Origin: an uncultured Eubacteriales bacterium | Lineage (GTDB): Bacteria > Bacillota > Clostridia > Oscillospirales > Oscillospiraceae | Reading direction: 5' to 3' | NCBI GenBank assembly: GCA_900316745.1 | Contig: ONEB01000006.1 | Coordinates: 147,770-211,769, forward strand | DNA: 64,000 bases | Shown here: positions 34,045-43,508 of the stretch, in pieces | How positions within the stretch are numbered: the first letter of the stretch is position 1 | How the letters are laid out: each line of letters begins with the position of its first letter | Translations under genes and position numbers: made by a program | The notes under the pieces: model-generated | The model's input: only the letters and a program-made list of their open reading frames with translations | Told to the model about the DNA's origin: nothing | Database searches by the model: none

Positions 34045-37000
34045 ATGGAACATTTCCAAATGCGGCGGCCGCTTTCCATGCTGTTGGCAATTCTGTTCAT
34101 TGTTGCTCTGCTGCCGGTCAGCAGCCTTGCCGCAGACACCTATGCCGATGGCGTATATCAGGGAACCGGCACCGGACGCAACGGCGACATTACCCTTTCT
34201 GTCACCGTGAAGGATGGCTCGATCAGCGCCATTGAGGTAGTGTCGCAGAGTGAGACGCCGCGGTACTGGGGCGAAGCAGTCACGCTGCTGCAGACCATCA
34301 TTGACGCGGACTCCACCGAAGTGGACGGCGTCAGCGGCGCGACCTACAGCAGCAATGGTATCAAGGCAGCCGTGAATGATGCGCTTGCAAAGGCTGCTGA
34401 TGTGATCGGCGGCAGCGGAACGGCGTCCGATCCTTATGTGATCCGCACGGCGGGACAGCTGCAGCAGTTCGCCTCGCGCGTGGACGCGGGAGACGCTGAT
34501 TTTGTGAATGCGGTGGTCGTGCTTGGCGCGGACATCGATCTTTCCGGCGTCGAATCCTTCAACCCGATCGGTGCTGAGGGCAAGGCTACAGCGAACGCGG
34601 ACAAGCTGTTTGGCGGTACGTTCCGCGGCAACGGACACACGATCTCGGGCATGAAGATTGTCGGGAGCTATGACTCGGAAGCAAACCTCGGCCTGTTCTC
34701 CACTCTGGCCTATACGGCGCGCGTCAGTGATGTGCGTCTCACGGACGTACTGATCAGCGCCTCCGTCAGCGAGGGCGCAAGCTATGTGAACATCCGCGCA
34801 GGCGGTATCACGGGCGATACCGGACGTGTTGCCAATGGCGCTGCGCGCGCCGCGGTGCTGGATGGCTGTACGGTGAGCGGCTCGGTCTCCGTGCAGACGA
34901 AGGACGGACAGGCGTACTCGGGCGGCGTTGCAGGCAGACTGTTTACCAAGGCAGCCGCCGTCAACTGCGTCTCCTATGCGTCGGTTTCCTCCGTGGGCGG
35001 TGCGAACTGGGGCACGGCCTACGCCGGCGGGCTTGCGGGCATGACGGGGAATAGTACCGTACTTGCCAATTGCGCTGCTTTCGGCCCGGTTTGTGCTGAA
35101 AACACCGTGAGCACGGCTGCCGACGCCTATGCAGGCGGCGCTACGGGTATGCTCTCGAGCAAGACATATAATGTCTACGCGGCTGGCGAGGTCACACTGC
35201 GCCAGAATCCGAATGTGCAAAAGCAGTATGCCGGCGTGGTCGCAGGACAGGCTGCGGGCAGTGCTTCGGGAAACTATATCTATTATGCTTCCGATGCTGC
35301 CATCACAGTGAACGGTGCATCCACAGAAGCTGCCGCATTTGCGGAATCCCTCGGTCAGTTCGTTGACGGAGCGGAAGTGGGCATGGCAAAGCCCGACATG
35401 GCGCTTTCCGGCTTTGCCGATATACTGAACGGTAACATCGGCGCCGTCAAGGCGGCGATTTCGGAGGACACGCTTGTCCTGCGCGAGTGGGCGCTGACGG
35501 ATGGCAGAGTGCTTCCGACGGACACGCCCTGGACGTCCGGTGACATCGACAGCGGCATCTTTGCCTCCGGTACGGGTACGGAGGAAGATCCCTATCTTAT
35601 TCAAACAACGAAGCAGCTCAAAGCCTTTGCCGCCTCGGTCACGCCGAAGGTGGATTATACGGATAAGTTCGTCCGACTCGGCGCTGATCTGGACCTCTCC
35701 GGCGAGAACTGGGAGCCTGTCGGCGGCAGCTATGCGCGCTTCAACGGTACGTTTGACGGCGCAGGCAAAACGATCTCCGGCCTGACAGAGGGCGCGCCAG
35801 AAGCGCCGCGCAGTCTCGACAGCGAGAGCGCGTACATCGGACTCTTCGGCTGGTTGAACGAAAAGGCTGTGATTCGGGATTTGACGCTGGATCAGGTCGC
35901 GATCTACACGACGAGCGCCGGTACCGCCTATGTCGGCGGCATTGCGGGACGCATGAGCGGTTCGGAGACCGAGGGCGACTACCACGGTGTCATTGTGGAT
36001 GGCTGCGCGGTCAAGGGTACGATCTCTCATGCGACGGACAAGGGCACGACGTTTGTCGGCGGCGTGAGCGGTCATGTGTTCAAGGGCGCGATCATCAATA
36101 CCATGACGGACGTCGCAATCTCCTGCACGGAGCGCTCCGGTGAGCTGGCAGAGGTCGGCGGTGTGGCCGGCCTTCTGAATCGCGGCGTGATCGCAAACTG
36201 CTATGCCCTCGGAAATGTCACGGGCAGCGGCTACCGCGATACGCAGCATGACATTGAGGGCATGGCCTGCGTTGGCAATCTCGCGGCGGTCAACGGCGGC
36301 TATATCGTCAACTGCTATGGCGAGGGCGGTGTTGAGGCGCTGGAATACTCCATCGACACCGGCGTGCTCACGGGCTGGGTCACCGGCATCGCCAAGGTGT
36401 ACGACTGCTGGTATAACGAAAAAGCGCGCATGGTCATCGACGGACGCACCGTCTCGCCAGTGGATCCCTTCGGCGAGGTCGTTGCGGGCGGCGTCAGTGA
36501 CGAATGGGGCTTCAAGTTTCCGGGAAGCCTTCTGGAGAATAACAACGGCTATACGCCGGGCGCGGACGGAGCGGCGAAGGTCGCAAAGGCGCTTAACGCC
36601 AACTTCTCGGCGTTCCCGATCGACCTGCAGGGCATTTATGGCCTTGCGCCCGACTGCCTGCGCACATGGACTGTTTCGGGCGATCATGCAGTGCTCTCCG
36701 ACTCCCGGGAAGAGATCACCTATGTGCAGTCCGAAATCGAAAAGAATATCCAGGAAGAGCCGGAGCCGGTACTGCTTGACGGCGTGTGGTACGGCCGATC
36801 CTCTGACAAGAGCACCATCGTCGCCATCACGGTCAAGGACGGCGCGGTCGTCAATACCGAGGTCAAGACCGGCGAGAGCCGCGGCGACAACTTTGACTAT
36901 GCGCTTGCGCGCGCCCGCTTCAAAGCGACCTACGGCGATACGACGGATTATTCCCAGGTGGACGCCGTCCATTTCTCCGGCAGCGGCACGGAAGCGGATC

Positions 37001-38775
37001 CCTGTCTGATTACCTCCGAGGCGGATCTGCGCGCATTGTCCGCCTCCATCGACGAGGACGTTGACTGGGCAGGCGTGTGGTTCAAACAGACGCAGGATAT
37101 TATGCTCAGGGACGGCGACTGGACGCCGATCGGCTGGGGCATTTTTGCCGACGTGGACGGCGACGGCTTCGGTCAGGATGTCGCGGCGCTCTACCCCTTC
37201 CGCGGCAACTACGACGGTGATGATCATGTGATCCGCAATCTCAAAGCCGGCAGCATGGATCATTACAGCACAAACAACTGGATGGGCCTCTTCGGTATCA
37301 TTCAGGGTGATTACGACTCCAATGAGATCCCGAGCGGCAATGTCCGCACAGCGACGCTCAAGAATATCCGTCTCGAGGATATCGGCATTTATTCCGAGGG
37401 ACGCTGGCGCAACTACATCGGCGGTCTCGTCGGCAACGCACAGGGCGGCTTCGTGATCGACAACTGCAGTGTCACGGGCAAGATCGTCTCGCGCTCCACG
37501 GAGGACTTCGCCTTTGCCGGCGGCCTCGCGGGCAGTCTGATGTACGGCTGTGTCACCAACTGCTGGACGGACGTGGACGCTACGGCCTGGTCCGGCAAGA
37601 ACTACAGCTATACCGGCGGCATGTCCGCCGTGACGAACCGCGCGACCATCGTAAACGCCTATACGCTCGGTGATGCCCACGGTGACGCGGATCAGACGAA
37701 CCGCGCTGAGGTCGGCGGCTTCATCGCACTCGACGGTGGTATTTGCGTCAACTGCTACGCCCGCGGTAATGTCGAGGTCCTGAGCAAATACAGCATGTAT
37801 CTCGGCGGCTTTGCCGGCATGGCGGCGAGCTCCTCCGAGCACCGCCAGTGCTACTATAACGCCGACGCTGACCAGAAGATCGCGGGCGAGCCGGTGAAAG
37901 AAAAACAGTACGCGGGCAAGTTCGTCAATGAGTCCGCCGAGGCAAATGCGCAGGCGCAGACTGCCGCCGCAATGCGCTCGGATGCATTCGCGCAGCAGCT
38001 CAACCAGAACCGCGCGGCTATGGCGGAGACCATGGCACAGGTGCGTCAGGCGCTCGGCGCTGATGCAAACGGAAGCTCGAAATACCACAGTGTTTACTAT
38101 CACGGCGACGGATCCGATCTGCGCGAGTGGAAGCTTTCGGATCAGATCGTCGGCTTCGAGCCGCAGGAAGAGCCCGCGCAGCCCGATAAACCGCAGCCGT
38201 GTGACGGCGGCGCAAACTGCCCGTCGAAGCAGTTCCTCGATGTGGATCAGAGCCAGTGGTATCATGAGGCGATCGACTACGCGATCGTGAACGAACTCTT
38301 CAACGGCACGGGCAAGAGCACCTTCGAGCCGGACACTGCGATGACGCGCGGCATGCTCGTTACGGTGCTGCACCGCATGGAAAAAGCGCCCGCCCCGAAG
38401 GCCCCCTCCAAGTTCACCGACCTGGCACAGGACTGGTACAAGGACGCTGTCGCGTGGGCGGCTGAGAACGGGATCGTCAAGGGCATGAGCGAGACAACGT
38501 TCGCACCCGATGAGAAGGTCACGCGCGAACAGGCAATGACGATGCTGATGCGGTACGCTGCCTTCAAAGGTATCGACGTGACAAAGACGGCCGACCTGTC
38601 GAAATTCGGCGATGCGAATGCGGTCAGCGACTGGGCAGACGCCGCGGTCCACTGGGCCGTTGCCGAGGAGCTCATTCAGGGCATGCCCGGGAACCTGCTG
38701 CAGCCGCAGGGCGACAGCACCCGCGCGCAGGTCGCCACGATCCTGATGCGCTTTATGACGCAGACGGCCAAATAA
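34045..38775 (+). CDS. Giant surface flavoprotein: FMN-binding domain, GLUG-like repeats, three SLH domains
   Basis: A 1576-residue exported protein. After a signal peptide (to about residue 30) comes an FMN-binding domain (31-115) with the flavinylation motif DGVSGAT; Thr100 is the expected covalent FMN site. Long stretches of GLUG-like repeats follow (YVGGIAGRMSG, EVGGVAGLLNRG, YIGGLVGNAQGG, YLGGFAGMA), likely a beta-helix. Near 910-970 is a second FMN-domain-like unit (DGVWYGRSSDKSTIVAITVKD) that lacks the motif. Three SLH domains end the protein. Known relatives serve in extracellular electron transfer. An iron-box-like operator precedes it, so a surface ferric-reductase role is a reasonable guess. 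ATG 34045 has AAAGGA upstream. Confidence 0.87.
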   Translation: MEHFQMRRPLSMLLAILFIVALLPVSSLAADTYADGVYQGTGTGRNGDITLSVTVKDGSISAIEVVSQSETPRYWGEAVTLLQTIIDADSTEVDGVSGATYSSNGIKAAVNDALAKAADVIGGSGTASDPYVIRTAGQLQQFASRVDAGDADFVNAVVVLGADIDLSGVESFNPIGAEGKATANADKLFGGTFRGNGHTISGMKIVGSYDSEANLGLFSTLAYTARVSDVRLTDVLISASVSEGASYVNIRAGGITGDTGRVANGAARAAVLDGCTVSGSVSVQTKDGQAYSGGVAGRLFTKAAAVNCVSYASVSSVGGANWGTAYAGGLAGMTGNSTVLANCAAFGPVCAENTVSTAADAYAGGATGMLSSKTYNVYAAGEVTLRQNPNVQKQYAGVVAGQAAGSASGNYIYYASDAAITVNGASTEAAAFAESLGQFVDGAEVGMAKPDMALSGFADILNGNIGAVKAAISEDTLVLREWALTDGRVLPTDTPWTSGDIDSGIFASGTGTEEDPYLIQTTKQLKAFAASVTPKVDYTDKFVRLGADLDLSGENWEPVGGSYARFNGTFDGAGKTISGLTEGAPEAPRSLDSESAYIGLFGWLNEKAVIRDLTLDQVAIYTTSAGTAYVGGIAGRMSGSETEGDYHGVIVDGCAVKGTISHATDKGTTFVGGVSGHVFKGAIINTMTDVAISCTERSGELAEVGGVAGLLNRGVIANCYALGNVTGSGYRDTQHDIEGMACVGNLAAVNGGYIVNCYGEGGVEALEYSIDTGVLTGWVTGIAKVYDCWYNEKARMVIDGRTVSPVDPFGEVVAGGVSDEWGFKFPGSLLENNNGYTPGADGAAKVAKALNANFSAFPIDLQGIYGLAPDCLRTWTVSGDHAVLSDSREEITYVQSEIEKNIQEEPEPVLLDGVWYGRSSDKSTIVAITVKDGAVVNTEVKTGESRGDNFDYALARARFKATYGDTTDYSQVDAVHFSGSGTEADPCLITSEADLRALSASIDEDVDWAGVWFKQTQDIMLRDGDWTPIGWGIFADVDGDGFGQDVAALYPFRGNYDGDDHVIRNLKAGSMDHYSTNNWMGLFGIIQGDYDSNEIPSGNVRTATLKNIRLEDIGIYSEGRWRNYIGGLVGNAQGGFVIDNCSVTGKIVSRSTEDFAFAGGLAGSLMYGCVTNCWTDVDATAWSGKNYSYTGGMSAVTNRATIVNAYTLGDAHGDADQTNRAEVGGFIALDGGICVNCYARGNVEVLSKYSMYLGGFAGMAASSSEHRQCYYNADADQKIAGEPVKEKQYAGKFVNESAEANAQAQTAAAMRSDAFAQQLNQNRAAMAETMAQVRQALGADANGSSKYHSVYYHGDGSDLREWKLSDQIVGFEPQEEPAQPDKPQPCDGGANCPSKQFLDVDQSQWYHEAIDYAIVNELFNGTGKSTFEPDTAMTRGMLVTVLHRMEKAPAPKAPSKFTDLAQDWYKDAVAWAAENGIVKGMSETTFAPDEKVTREQAMTMLMRYAAFKGIDVTKTADLSKFGDANAVSDWADAAVHWAVAEELIQGMPGNLLQPQGDSTRAQVATILMRFMTQTAK

Positions 38776-38790
38776 TGCAGCATTTCCCCC

Positions 38791-38829
38791 GGCGAAGCGC
38801 GTGTTTTCGCTTCTTGCACGCGCTTCGCC
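38791..38829 (+). terminator. Long hairpin after the 34045 gene
   Basis: A perfect 13-bp stem (GGCGAAGCGCGTG / CACGCGCTTCGCC) with a 13-base loop lies 15 bases after the stop. No strong T-run follows, so termination may be partial. Confidence 0.6.
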
Positions 38830-38840
38830 ATCAAAACGGA

Positions 38841-38869
38841 TTGACGTTAGTTTTGGCTAACCAAATGAT
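38841..38869 (+). promoter_or_regulatory. Promoter with the best DtxR/IdeR-like box, copy 4
   Basis: A -35 element TTGACG (38841-38846) is followed directly by TTAGTTTTGGCTAACCAAA, which matches the DtxR/IdeR consensus at 16 of 19 positions, and by an AT-rich -10 region near 38864-38871. The operator fills the spacer, the classic place for repression by an iron-loaded regulator. Confidence 0.65.
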
Positions 38870-38894
38870 AGATCAATCAGAAAGGAACATGTGT

Positions 38895-41693
38895 ATGAAA
38901 AAAGCAACAGCAGTTCTGCTTGTGCTGGCAATGGTGCTGAGCTTCGGCTCCGTTGCGGCGCTGGCAACAGACACAACCTCGCTGCCCGATCCCGTGGACG
39001 GCGTCATCACGCTCACGAGCGATGTGACACTGGCGGATACGGCAGTCATTTCGAGCGACACCAAACTGGATCTCGCGGGCTATACGCTCACCGGAACGGC
39101 ATCCGGCCGTGCGCTGCGCGTCGAAGCCGGAACGCTTACGGTGACGGACAGCTCCGCTTCCGGGACGGGTAAGATCGTGGTGCCGGAAAAGGCACAGACG
39201 ATCGCGATTATTGTGAATACCGGACTGGTTCTTGAGGCGGGCGCGATTGAGGTGTCCGGTCAGGACAGCGCGGGCGTTCGTGCACAGGCTGGCGGTAAGG
39301 CGGAGCTCAAGGGCGGCACCATTACGGCGAACGGCGTTGGCTCGATGGGTGCTGCGGCTATGGATAATGACACTTCCGTGATCGACCTCTCCGGCACAGA
39401 GATTTCTGCCAAAGGTCAGGGCTGCATGGGCATCTATCTTGCAGGCAGCGACCAGAAAGCCGTTGTCTCCGGCGGTAAGATTGCAGTCGATGGCAGCGAC
39501 TCTTATGGCATTCAGACGGTAGAGATGGGACCGAACGGTCATGTGATCGAAATCTCCGGCGGTGAAATCAACGCCTCCGGCAACCGCTCCTATGCAGTCT
39601 GCCTGGAAATGGATAACAGACTCACGATCTCCGGCGGCACGCTCAAGAGTGCCGATTCCTGCGCGGTGGCCTATTTCCAGGGCGGCAATACCGGCACGAT
39701 CACCGGCGGCACGATCGAGGGCAAGACCTATGGCGTGCAGATCCAGAACAGCGCGAACAACACGCTCTCCATTTCCGGTGACGCGGTGATCTCCGGCGGC
39801 ACGGACTCCATCCGCGCGGGCGGCAACCGCTATAAGGCCACACCTGCCGTCACGATCTCCGGCGGTTACTTCAACGGCGCCGTTGCAGGCGGCGTGCCGA
39901 GTGATAAGACCGACAACTACGCCATCTACGATATCACGGGCGGCTATTTCACCGAGCCCATCGCGGACAGCGCTCTGTATAACTACGCGCTGGCAAAGGA
40001 TTACACGCCCGAGACCTACACCGATGAGGTGAAAGCGGGCGAGACCAACAAGATCAAAACCGTCTCCGTGCAGAAGGACGGTGTAACCTATGGCTATCAG
40101 ATCGGTCAGCCGCAGCCCGGCTACGTGCTGATGAACATTCCTTATGCCGAGTTCTATGCCGGCGAGGGTATCGCCGATGTGGACGGCGTGACCTCCGCTA
40201 CCAAGAACAAGCCCCGCACGGCAACGCTTGCCGGCGGCTCTTACCACAAAAATGCCGACGGTACCGATATCAGTGGTGTGATCTATCCGGTTTATGTGGA
40301 GGATCTCGCGATGCTCGCGCCCTTCAAGCAGGTCACGGATGAAGACAGTGTCAGCATTACGGTCACGAACCGCGGTCAGACCACCACGACCACCTTCACA
40401 GGTAAGGATGCGCTTTTTGAGAACGAAGATCATGCGTACTATGTGCTCGATACCGAGCCGAACGCCTATAAGACGCTCACCATGCAGGACGGCAAGTGCA
40501 GCTTCTCGGCGACGACCGCTGCAGCCAGCTCCGGCGAGGCGACAGCGACCTCCAATTACAGCGATCATCACGCCGATATTGTTCTGACGCTCACGGCGGA
40601 CGCGCTGGACGCGAGCAAGGCCACAGTCAACGGCGTTATCATCACGGCAAAGGACGCCTCCGGCAAGGAAGCCAAATATGCGCTGCGCCACATTGCCGAG
40701 CTTTGGCGTGTCAGCCAGATCGGGTGGAGCTGGAGCTCGATGGACGGTGCCGGTCTCGCAGGCGGCACCGTCACGAATGTGACCTATTATCTGAGAGATG
40801 CCGACGGCAGCTATCAGGTCGTAAGCTATGATGTGAATATCCCCATCAAGCTTCACGCAGAAGGCATGTCCGCCGCGTTTGACGACGCCAAAACGCTGAC
40901 GCTGACCGGTCTGCCCGGGGACATCGAAAATCCCGCTGCCAAGGTCGCGAGCAAGGTCGGCAAGGGTGAGACACCCGTTGTGATCGCCGAAAACGCTTCG
41001 GTACAAAACGGCAAGGTCGTCTGCACGGAGGAGGCGGTCGACGGCACAACCTACACCGTTACCGTCACAAGCGACAACTACGCCGATCTCAGCGCTGAGG
41101 CAATATATGAGCAGAAGGCTTGCCCCGGTGACGAAAGCTGCCCGTCGAAGAAGTTCAAGGATGTGGACCAGGCCAAGTGGTATCACGAGGTTGTGGATTA
41201 CGCGGTCGTGAACGGTCTCTTTCAGGGGACGAGCGAGGACACCTTAGAGCCTGATGCCGCTATGACGCGAGGGATGTTCGTTACGGTACTGCACCGCATG
41301 GAAGGTACTCCCACGCCGAAGGCAGACAGTAAATTCACCGATCTGACGCAGGATTGGTACAAGGAAGCCGTCGCCTGGGCGGCTGAAAACGGCATCGTTA
41401 ACGGCACAAGCGCAACCACCTTTGCGCCGGACGAAAAAATTACGCGCGAGCAGGCGGCGACCATGCTGATGCGCTATGCCGCCTTCAAGGGCGTCGACGT
41501 ATCGAAGACGGTCGACCTTTCGAAGTTCGGCGACGCCGCTTCGATCAGCGGCTGGGCAGACGCCGCGGTCCACTGGGCCGTTGCCGAGGAGCTCATTCAG
41601 GGCATGCCCGGAAACCTGCTGCAGCCGCAGGGCGACAGCACCCGCGCGCAGATTGCCACGATCCTGATGCGTTTTCAGCAGAATTTGAAGTAA
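38895..41693 (+). CDS. Surface protein with beta-helix, uncharacterised domain and three SLH domains
   Basis: A 932-residue exported protein. ATG 38895 is preferred over 38889 because AAAGGA lies 8 bases before it. Residues about 30-370 are a right-handed beta-helix of ISGG turns. Residues about 390-700 hold an unrecognised unit starting GYQIGQPQPGYVLMNIPYAE and including DVDGVTSATKNKPRT and LAGGSYHKNADGTDISG. Three SLH domains close the protein and are nearly the same as those of the 34045 gene (shared VHWAVAEELIQGMPGNLLQP). A strong iron-box-like operator in the promoter links it to iron supply. Binding of heme, iron or a siderophore is possible but not shown. Confidence 0.85.
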   Translation: MKKATAVLLVLAMVLSFGSVAALATDTTSLPDPVDGVITLTSDVTLADTAVISSDTKLDLAGYTLTGTASGRALRVEAGTLTVTDSSASGTGKIVVPEKAQTIAIIVNTGLVLEAGAIEVSGQDSAGVRAQAGGKAELKGGTITANGVGSMGAAAMDNDTSVIDLSGTEISAKGQGCMGIYLAGSDQKAVVSGGKIAVDGSDSYGIQTVEMGPNGHVIEISGGEINASGNRSYAVCLEMDNRLTISGGTLKSADSCAVAYFQGGNTGTITGGTIEGKTYGVQIQNSANNTLSISGDAVISGGTDSIRAGGNRYKATPAVTISGGYFNGAVAGGVPSDKTDNYAIYDITGGYFTEPIADSALYNYALAKDYTPETYTDEVKAGETNKIKTVSVQKDGVTYGYQIGQPQPGYVLMNIPYAEFYAGEGIADVDGVTSATKNKPRTATLAGGSYHKNADGTDISGVIYPVYVEDLAMLAPFKQVTDEDSVSITVTNRGQTTTTTFTGKDALFENEDHAYYVLDTEPNAYKTLTMQDGKCSFSATTAAASSGEATATSNYSDHHADIVLTLTADALDASKATVNGVIITAKDASGKEAKYALRHIAELWRVSQIGWSWSSMDGAGLAGGTVTNVTYYLRDADGSYQVVSYDVNIPIKLHAEGMSAAFDDAKTLTLTGLPGDIENPAAKVASKVGKGETPVVIAENASVQNGKVVCTEEAVDGTTYTVTVTSDNYADLSAEAIYEQKACPGDESCPSKKFKDVDQAKWYHEVVDYAVVNGLFQGTSEDTLEPDAAMTRGMFVTVLHRMEGTPTPKADSKFTDLTQDWYKEAVAWAAENGIVNGTSATTFAPDEKITREQAATMLMRYAAFKGVDVSKTVDLSKFGDAASISGWADAAVHWAVAEELIQGMPGNLLQPQGDSTRAQIATILMRFQQNLK

Positions 41694-41702
41694 GAAAAGT
41701 CC

Positions 41703-41750
41703 ATAGAAACACATCAGGAGGAGCCTCGGCTCCTCCTGATGTGTTTCTAT
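41703..41750. terminator. Very long bidirectional terminator hairpin
   Basis: A perfect inverted repeat of 23 bases per arm (starting ATAGAAACACATCAGGAGG) lies between the convergent SLH and ABC genes, with a 2-4-base loop. Confidence 0.85.
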
Positions 41751-41765
41751 CTGATGGAATGTTTC

Positions 41766-43508
41766 TTACAGGCTCCAGCCGGCGCTGTCTGTCTGTAAAC
41801 GGGTCATGCGCCGGAACATGCTGTCCTCATTGGAAAGCAGCTCCGCAGGGCTGCCCGCCTCGGCAACCTTGCCGTCGGAGAGGACAACGATCTTGTCCGC
41901 CGCCTCTACGGTGCGCATGCGGTGGGCGATGACCAGAACGGTCTTCCCTGAAAGCAGGCGCGACAGCGCGCCCTGCACCTTGGTCTCGTTTTCCACATCC
42001 AGAGATGCCGTCGCTTCATCCAGCAGAACGATGGGCGCATCCTTTAAGAGCGCGCGTGCAATGGAGATGCGCTGCCGCTCGCCGCCGGAGAGCTTAGCGC
42101 CATTCTCACCGATCGGCGTGGCATAGCCCTGCGGCAGCTTCTCCACAAACTCATCGCAGTTGGCCGCTTTTGCAGCTGCGAGGACCTCCTCGTCCGTTGC
42201 GCCGCGCTTTCCGAGGCGTATGTTTTCCATGACCGTGTCATCGAACAGCACCACGTCCTGGAACACCATGGAGTAGTCCGTGAGAAGCGTCTCGGGATCA
42301 ACGGAGGCAATGTCCACACCGCCGACCTGGATGCTGCCCTTGTCAATGTCCCAAAGCCGCGCGGCGAGTCTGGCGCAGGTGCTCTTGCCGGAGCCGGAGG
42401 GGCCGACAAGCGCCGTGACCTCGCCCTCCTTCGCCGTGAAGCTGACGCCGCGGAGCACCTGTTTCTCATCGTAGGCAAAGCCCACGTTCTCAAACACGAT
42501 GTCATGTCCCGCAGGCTCAAACCGCTCGCTGCCCTCGGCGGTTTTGGCGTCGTAGATCTCCATGAGGCGGCTGGCGGAGACCTGCGACACGAACATCTCC
42601 GCGATCAGCGCCAGCGCCTGATCGAACGGCGCATAGACGCGCGTGATAACCAGAAGGAACATGAACAGTACCAGAAAGTCGATCTGTCCGGAGAGGATTA
42701 GCTTTGTTCCGATGAGGATCGTGGTCGCGACGCCGAGCCGCATGATCACGCTCGCGGCGTTGACGAAAATACCGGTGGAGAGCTCGCCGCGGAGCATCGT
42801 ATGCTCGTGGTAGTCGATTTTTTCGTTGAGTTCGTTCAGGAAGCGCGCCTCCTGATTGGTGGCGCGGATCTCGCGGATGTTCTCCAGCGTCTCCTGAATG
42901 CCGTCGGACACGCGGACGCCTGCCGCCTTGGTGATCTCGGAATGGCGCTTTGCCATCTTCCGGCTGCCGAACAGCAGCACGAACGCCACGGGGACGCCCC
43001 AGAGGCAGGCCAGCGCCAGCTTCCAGTTGTAGGCAAAGAGCATAACGGCGATGATTGCCGTGGAGATGTAAGAGCCGTAAAGATAACCGAGGCAGTGCGA
43101 CCAGACGTGCTCCAGCCGGTTCACGTCGCCCATGATCGTCTCGGTGAGATCAGCCAGATCGCGCTTGCCGAAATAGCCAAGCGGCAGCCTGCGCAGATGC
43201 TCCGCGAGCGAGATGCGCGTCTTTTTTACCTCACCGTAGACAAGACCGTAGGTCGCCTTGTACTGCTGCAGGTGCGTGATAAAAGAGAGCAACAGGAAGG
43301 CGAGAACGAGGATTACAATCGGCAAGGCGCGAGGAAGCGGGGCGCCGTCGGTCAGCGTGGCCAGAAAGCCGCGCATCATCACATAAAGGATGCCCATGCC
43401 GCCCATCACAACCAGATTGACAATGACCGTCCAGAACGTGCCTGTTCGGGCATTTTTTACGCCCTGATCGCTGAGCGCATACTTGCGCTGAAAGCCTTTG
43501 CCGAACAT
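41766..43508 (-). CDS. ABC transporter, fused membrane and ATPase domains, IrtB/YbtQ-like half
   Basis: A 580-residue half-transporter: six-span ABC-exporter fold (about residues 20-320) then an ATPase with Walker [11 protein letters not shown], signature KLSGGERQRISIARAL and Walker B IVLLDEATASLD. It begins at once after the stop of its partner at 43509 (TGA then ATG), so the two are co-translated. Pairs of this type include the siderophore importers IrtAB and YbtPQ as well as drug and peptide exporters; the iron-box-like operator upstream of the pair favours iron or siderophore transport, but direction and substrate are open. Confidence 0.9.
   Translation of the reverse strand: MFGKGFQRKYALSDQGVKNARTGTFWTVIVNLVVMGGMGILYVMMRGFLATLTDGAPLPRALPIVILVLAFLLLSFITHLQQYKATYGLVYGEVKKTRISLAEHLRRLPLGYFGKRDLADLTETIMGDVNRLEHVWSHCLGYLYGSYISTAIIAVMLFAYNWKLALACLWGVPVAFVLLFGSRKMAKRHSEITKAAGVRVSDGIQETLENIREIRATNQEARFLNELNEKIDYHEHTMLRGELSTGIFVNAASVIMRLGVATTILIGTKLILSGQIDFLVLFMFLLVITRVYAPFDQALALIAEMFVSQVSASRLMEIYDAKTAEGSERFEPAGHDIVFENVGFAYDEKQVLRGVSFTAKEGEVTALVGPSGSGKSTCARLAARLWDIDKGSIQVGGVDIASVDPETLLTDYSMVFQDVVLFDDTVMENIRLGKRGATDEEVLAAAKAANCDEFVEKLPQGYATPIGENGAKLSGGERQRISIARALLKDAPIVLLDEATASLDVENETKVQGALSRLLSGKTVLVIAHRMRTVEAADKIVVLSDGKVAEAGSPAELLSNEDSMFRRMTRLQTDSAGWSL

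Noticed and set aside
34006-38652. Very long antisense frame opposite the flavoprotein giant
   Set aside because: It mirrors the codon structure of a clearly conserved SLH gene, is rich in Arg/His/Val as shadow frames in GC-rich DNA are, and has no ribosome site or domain.
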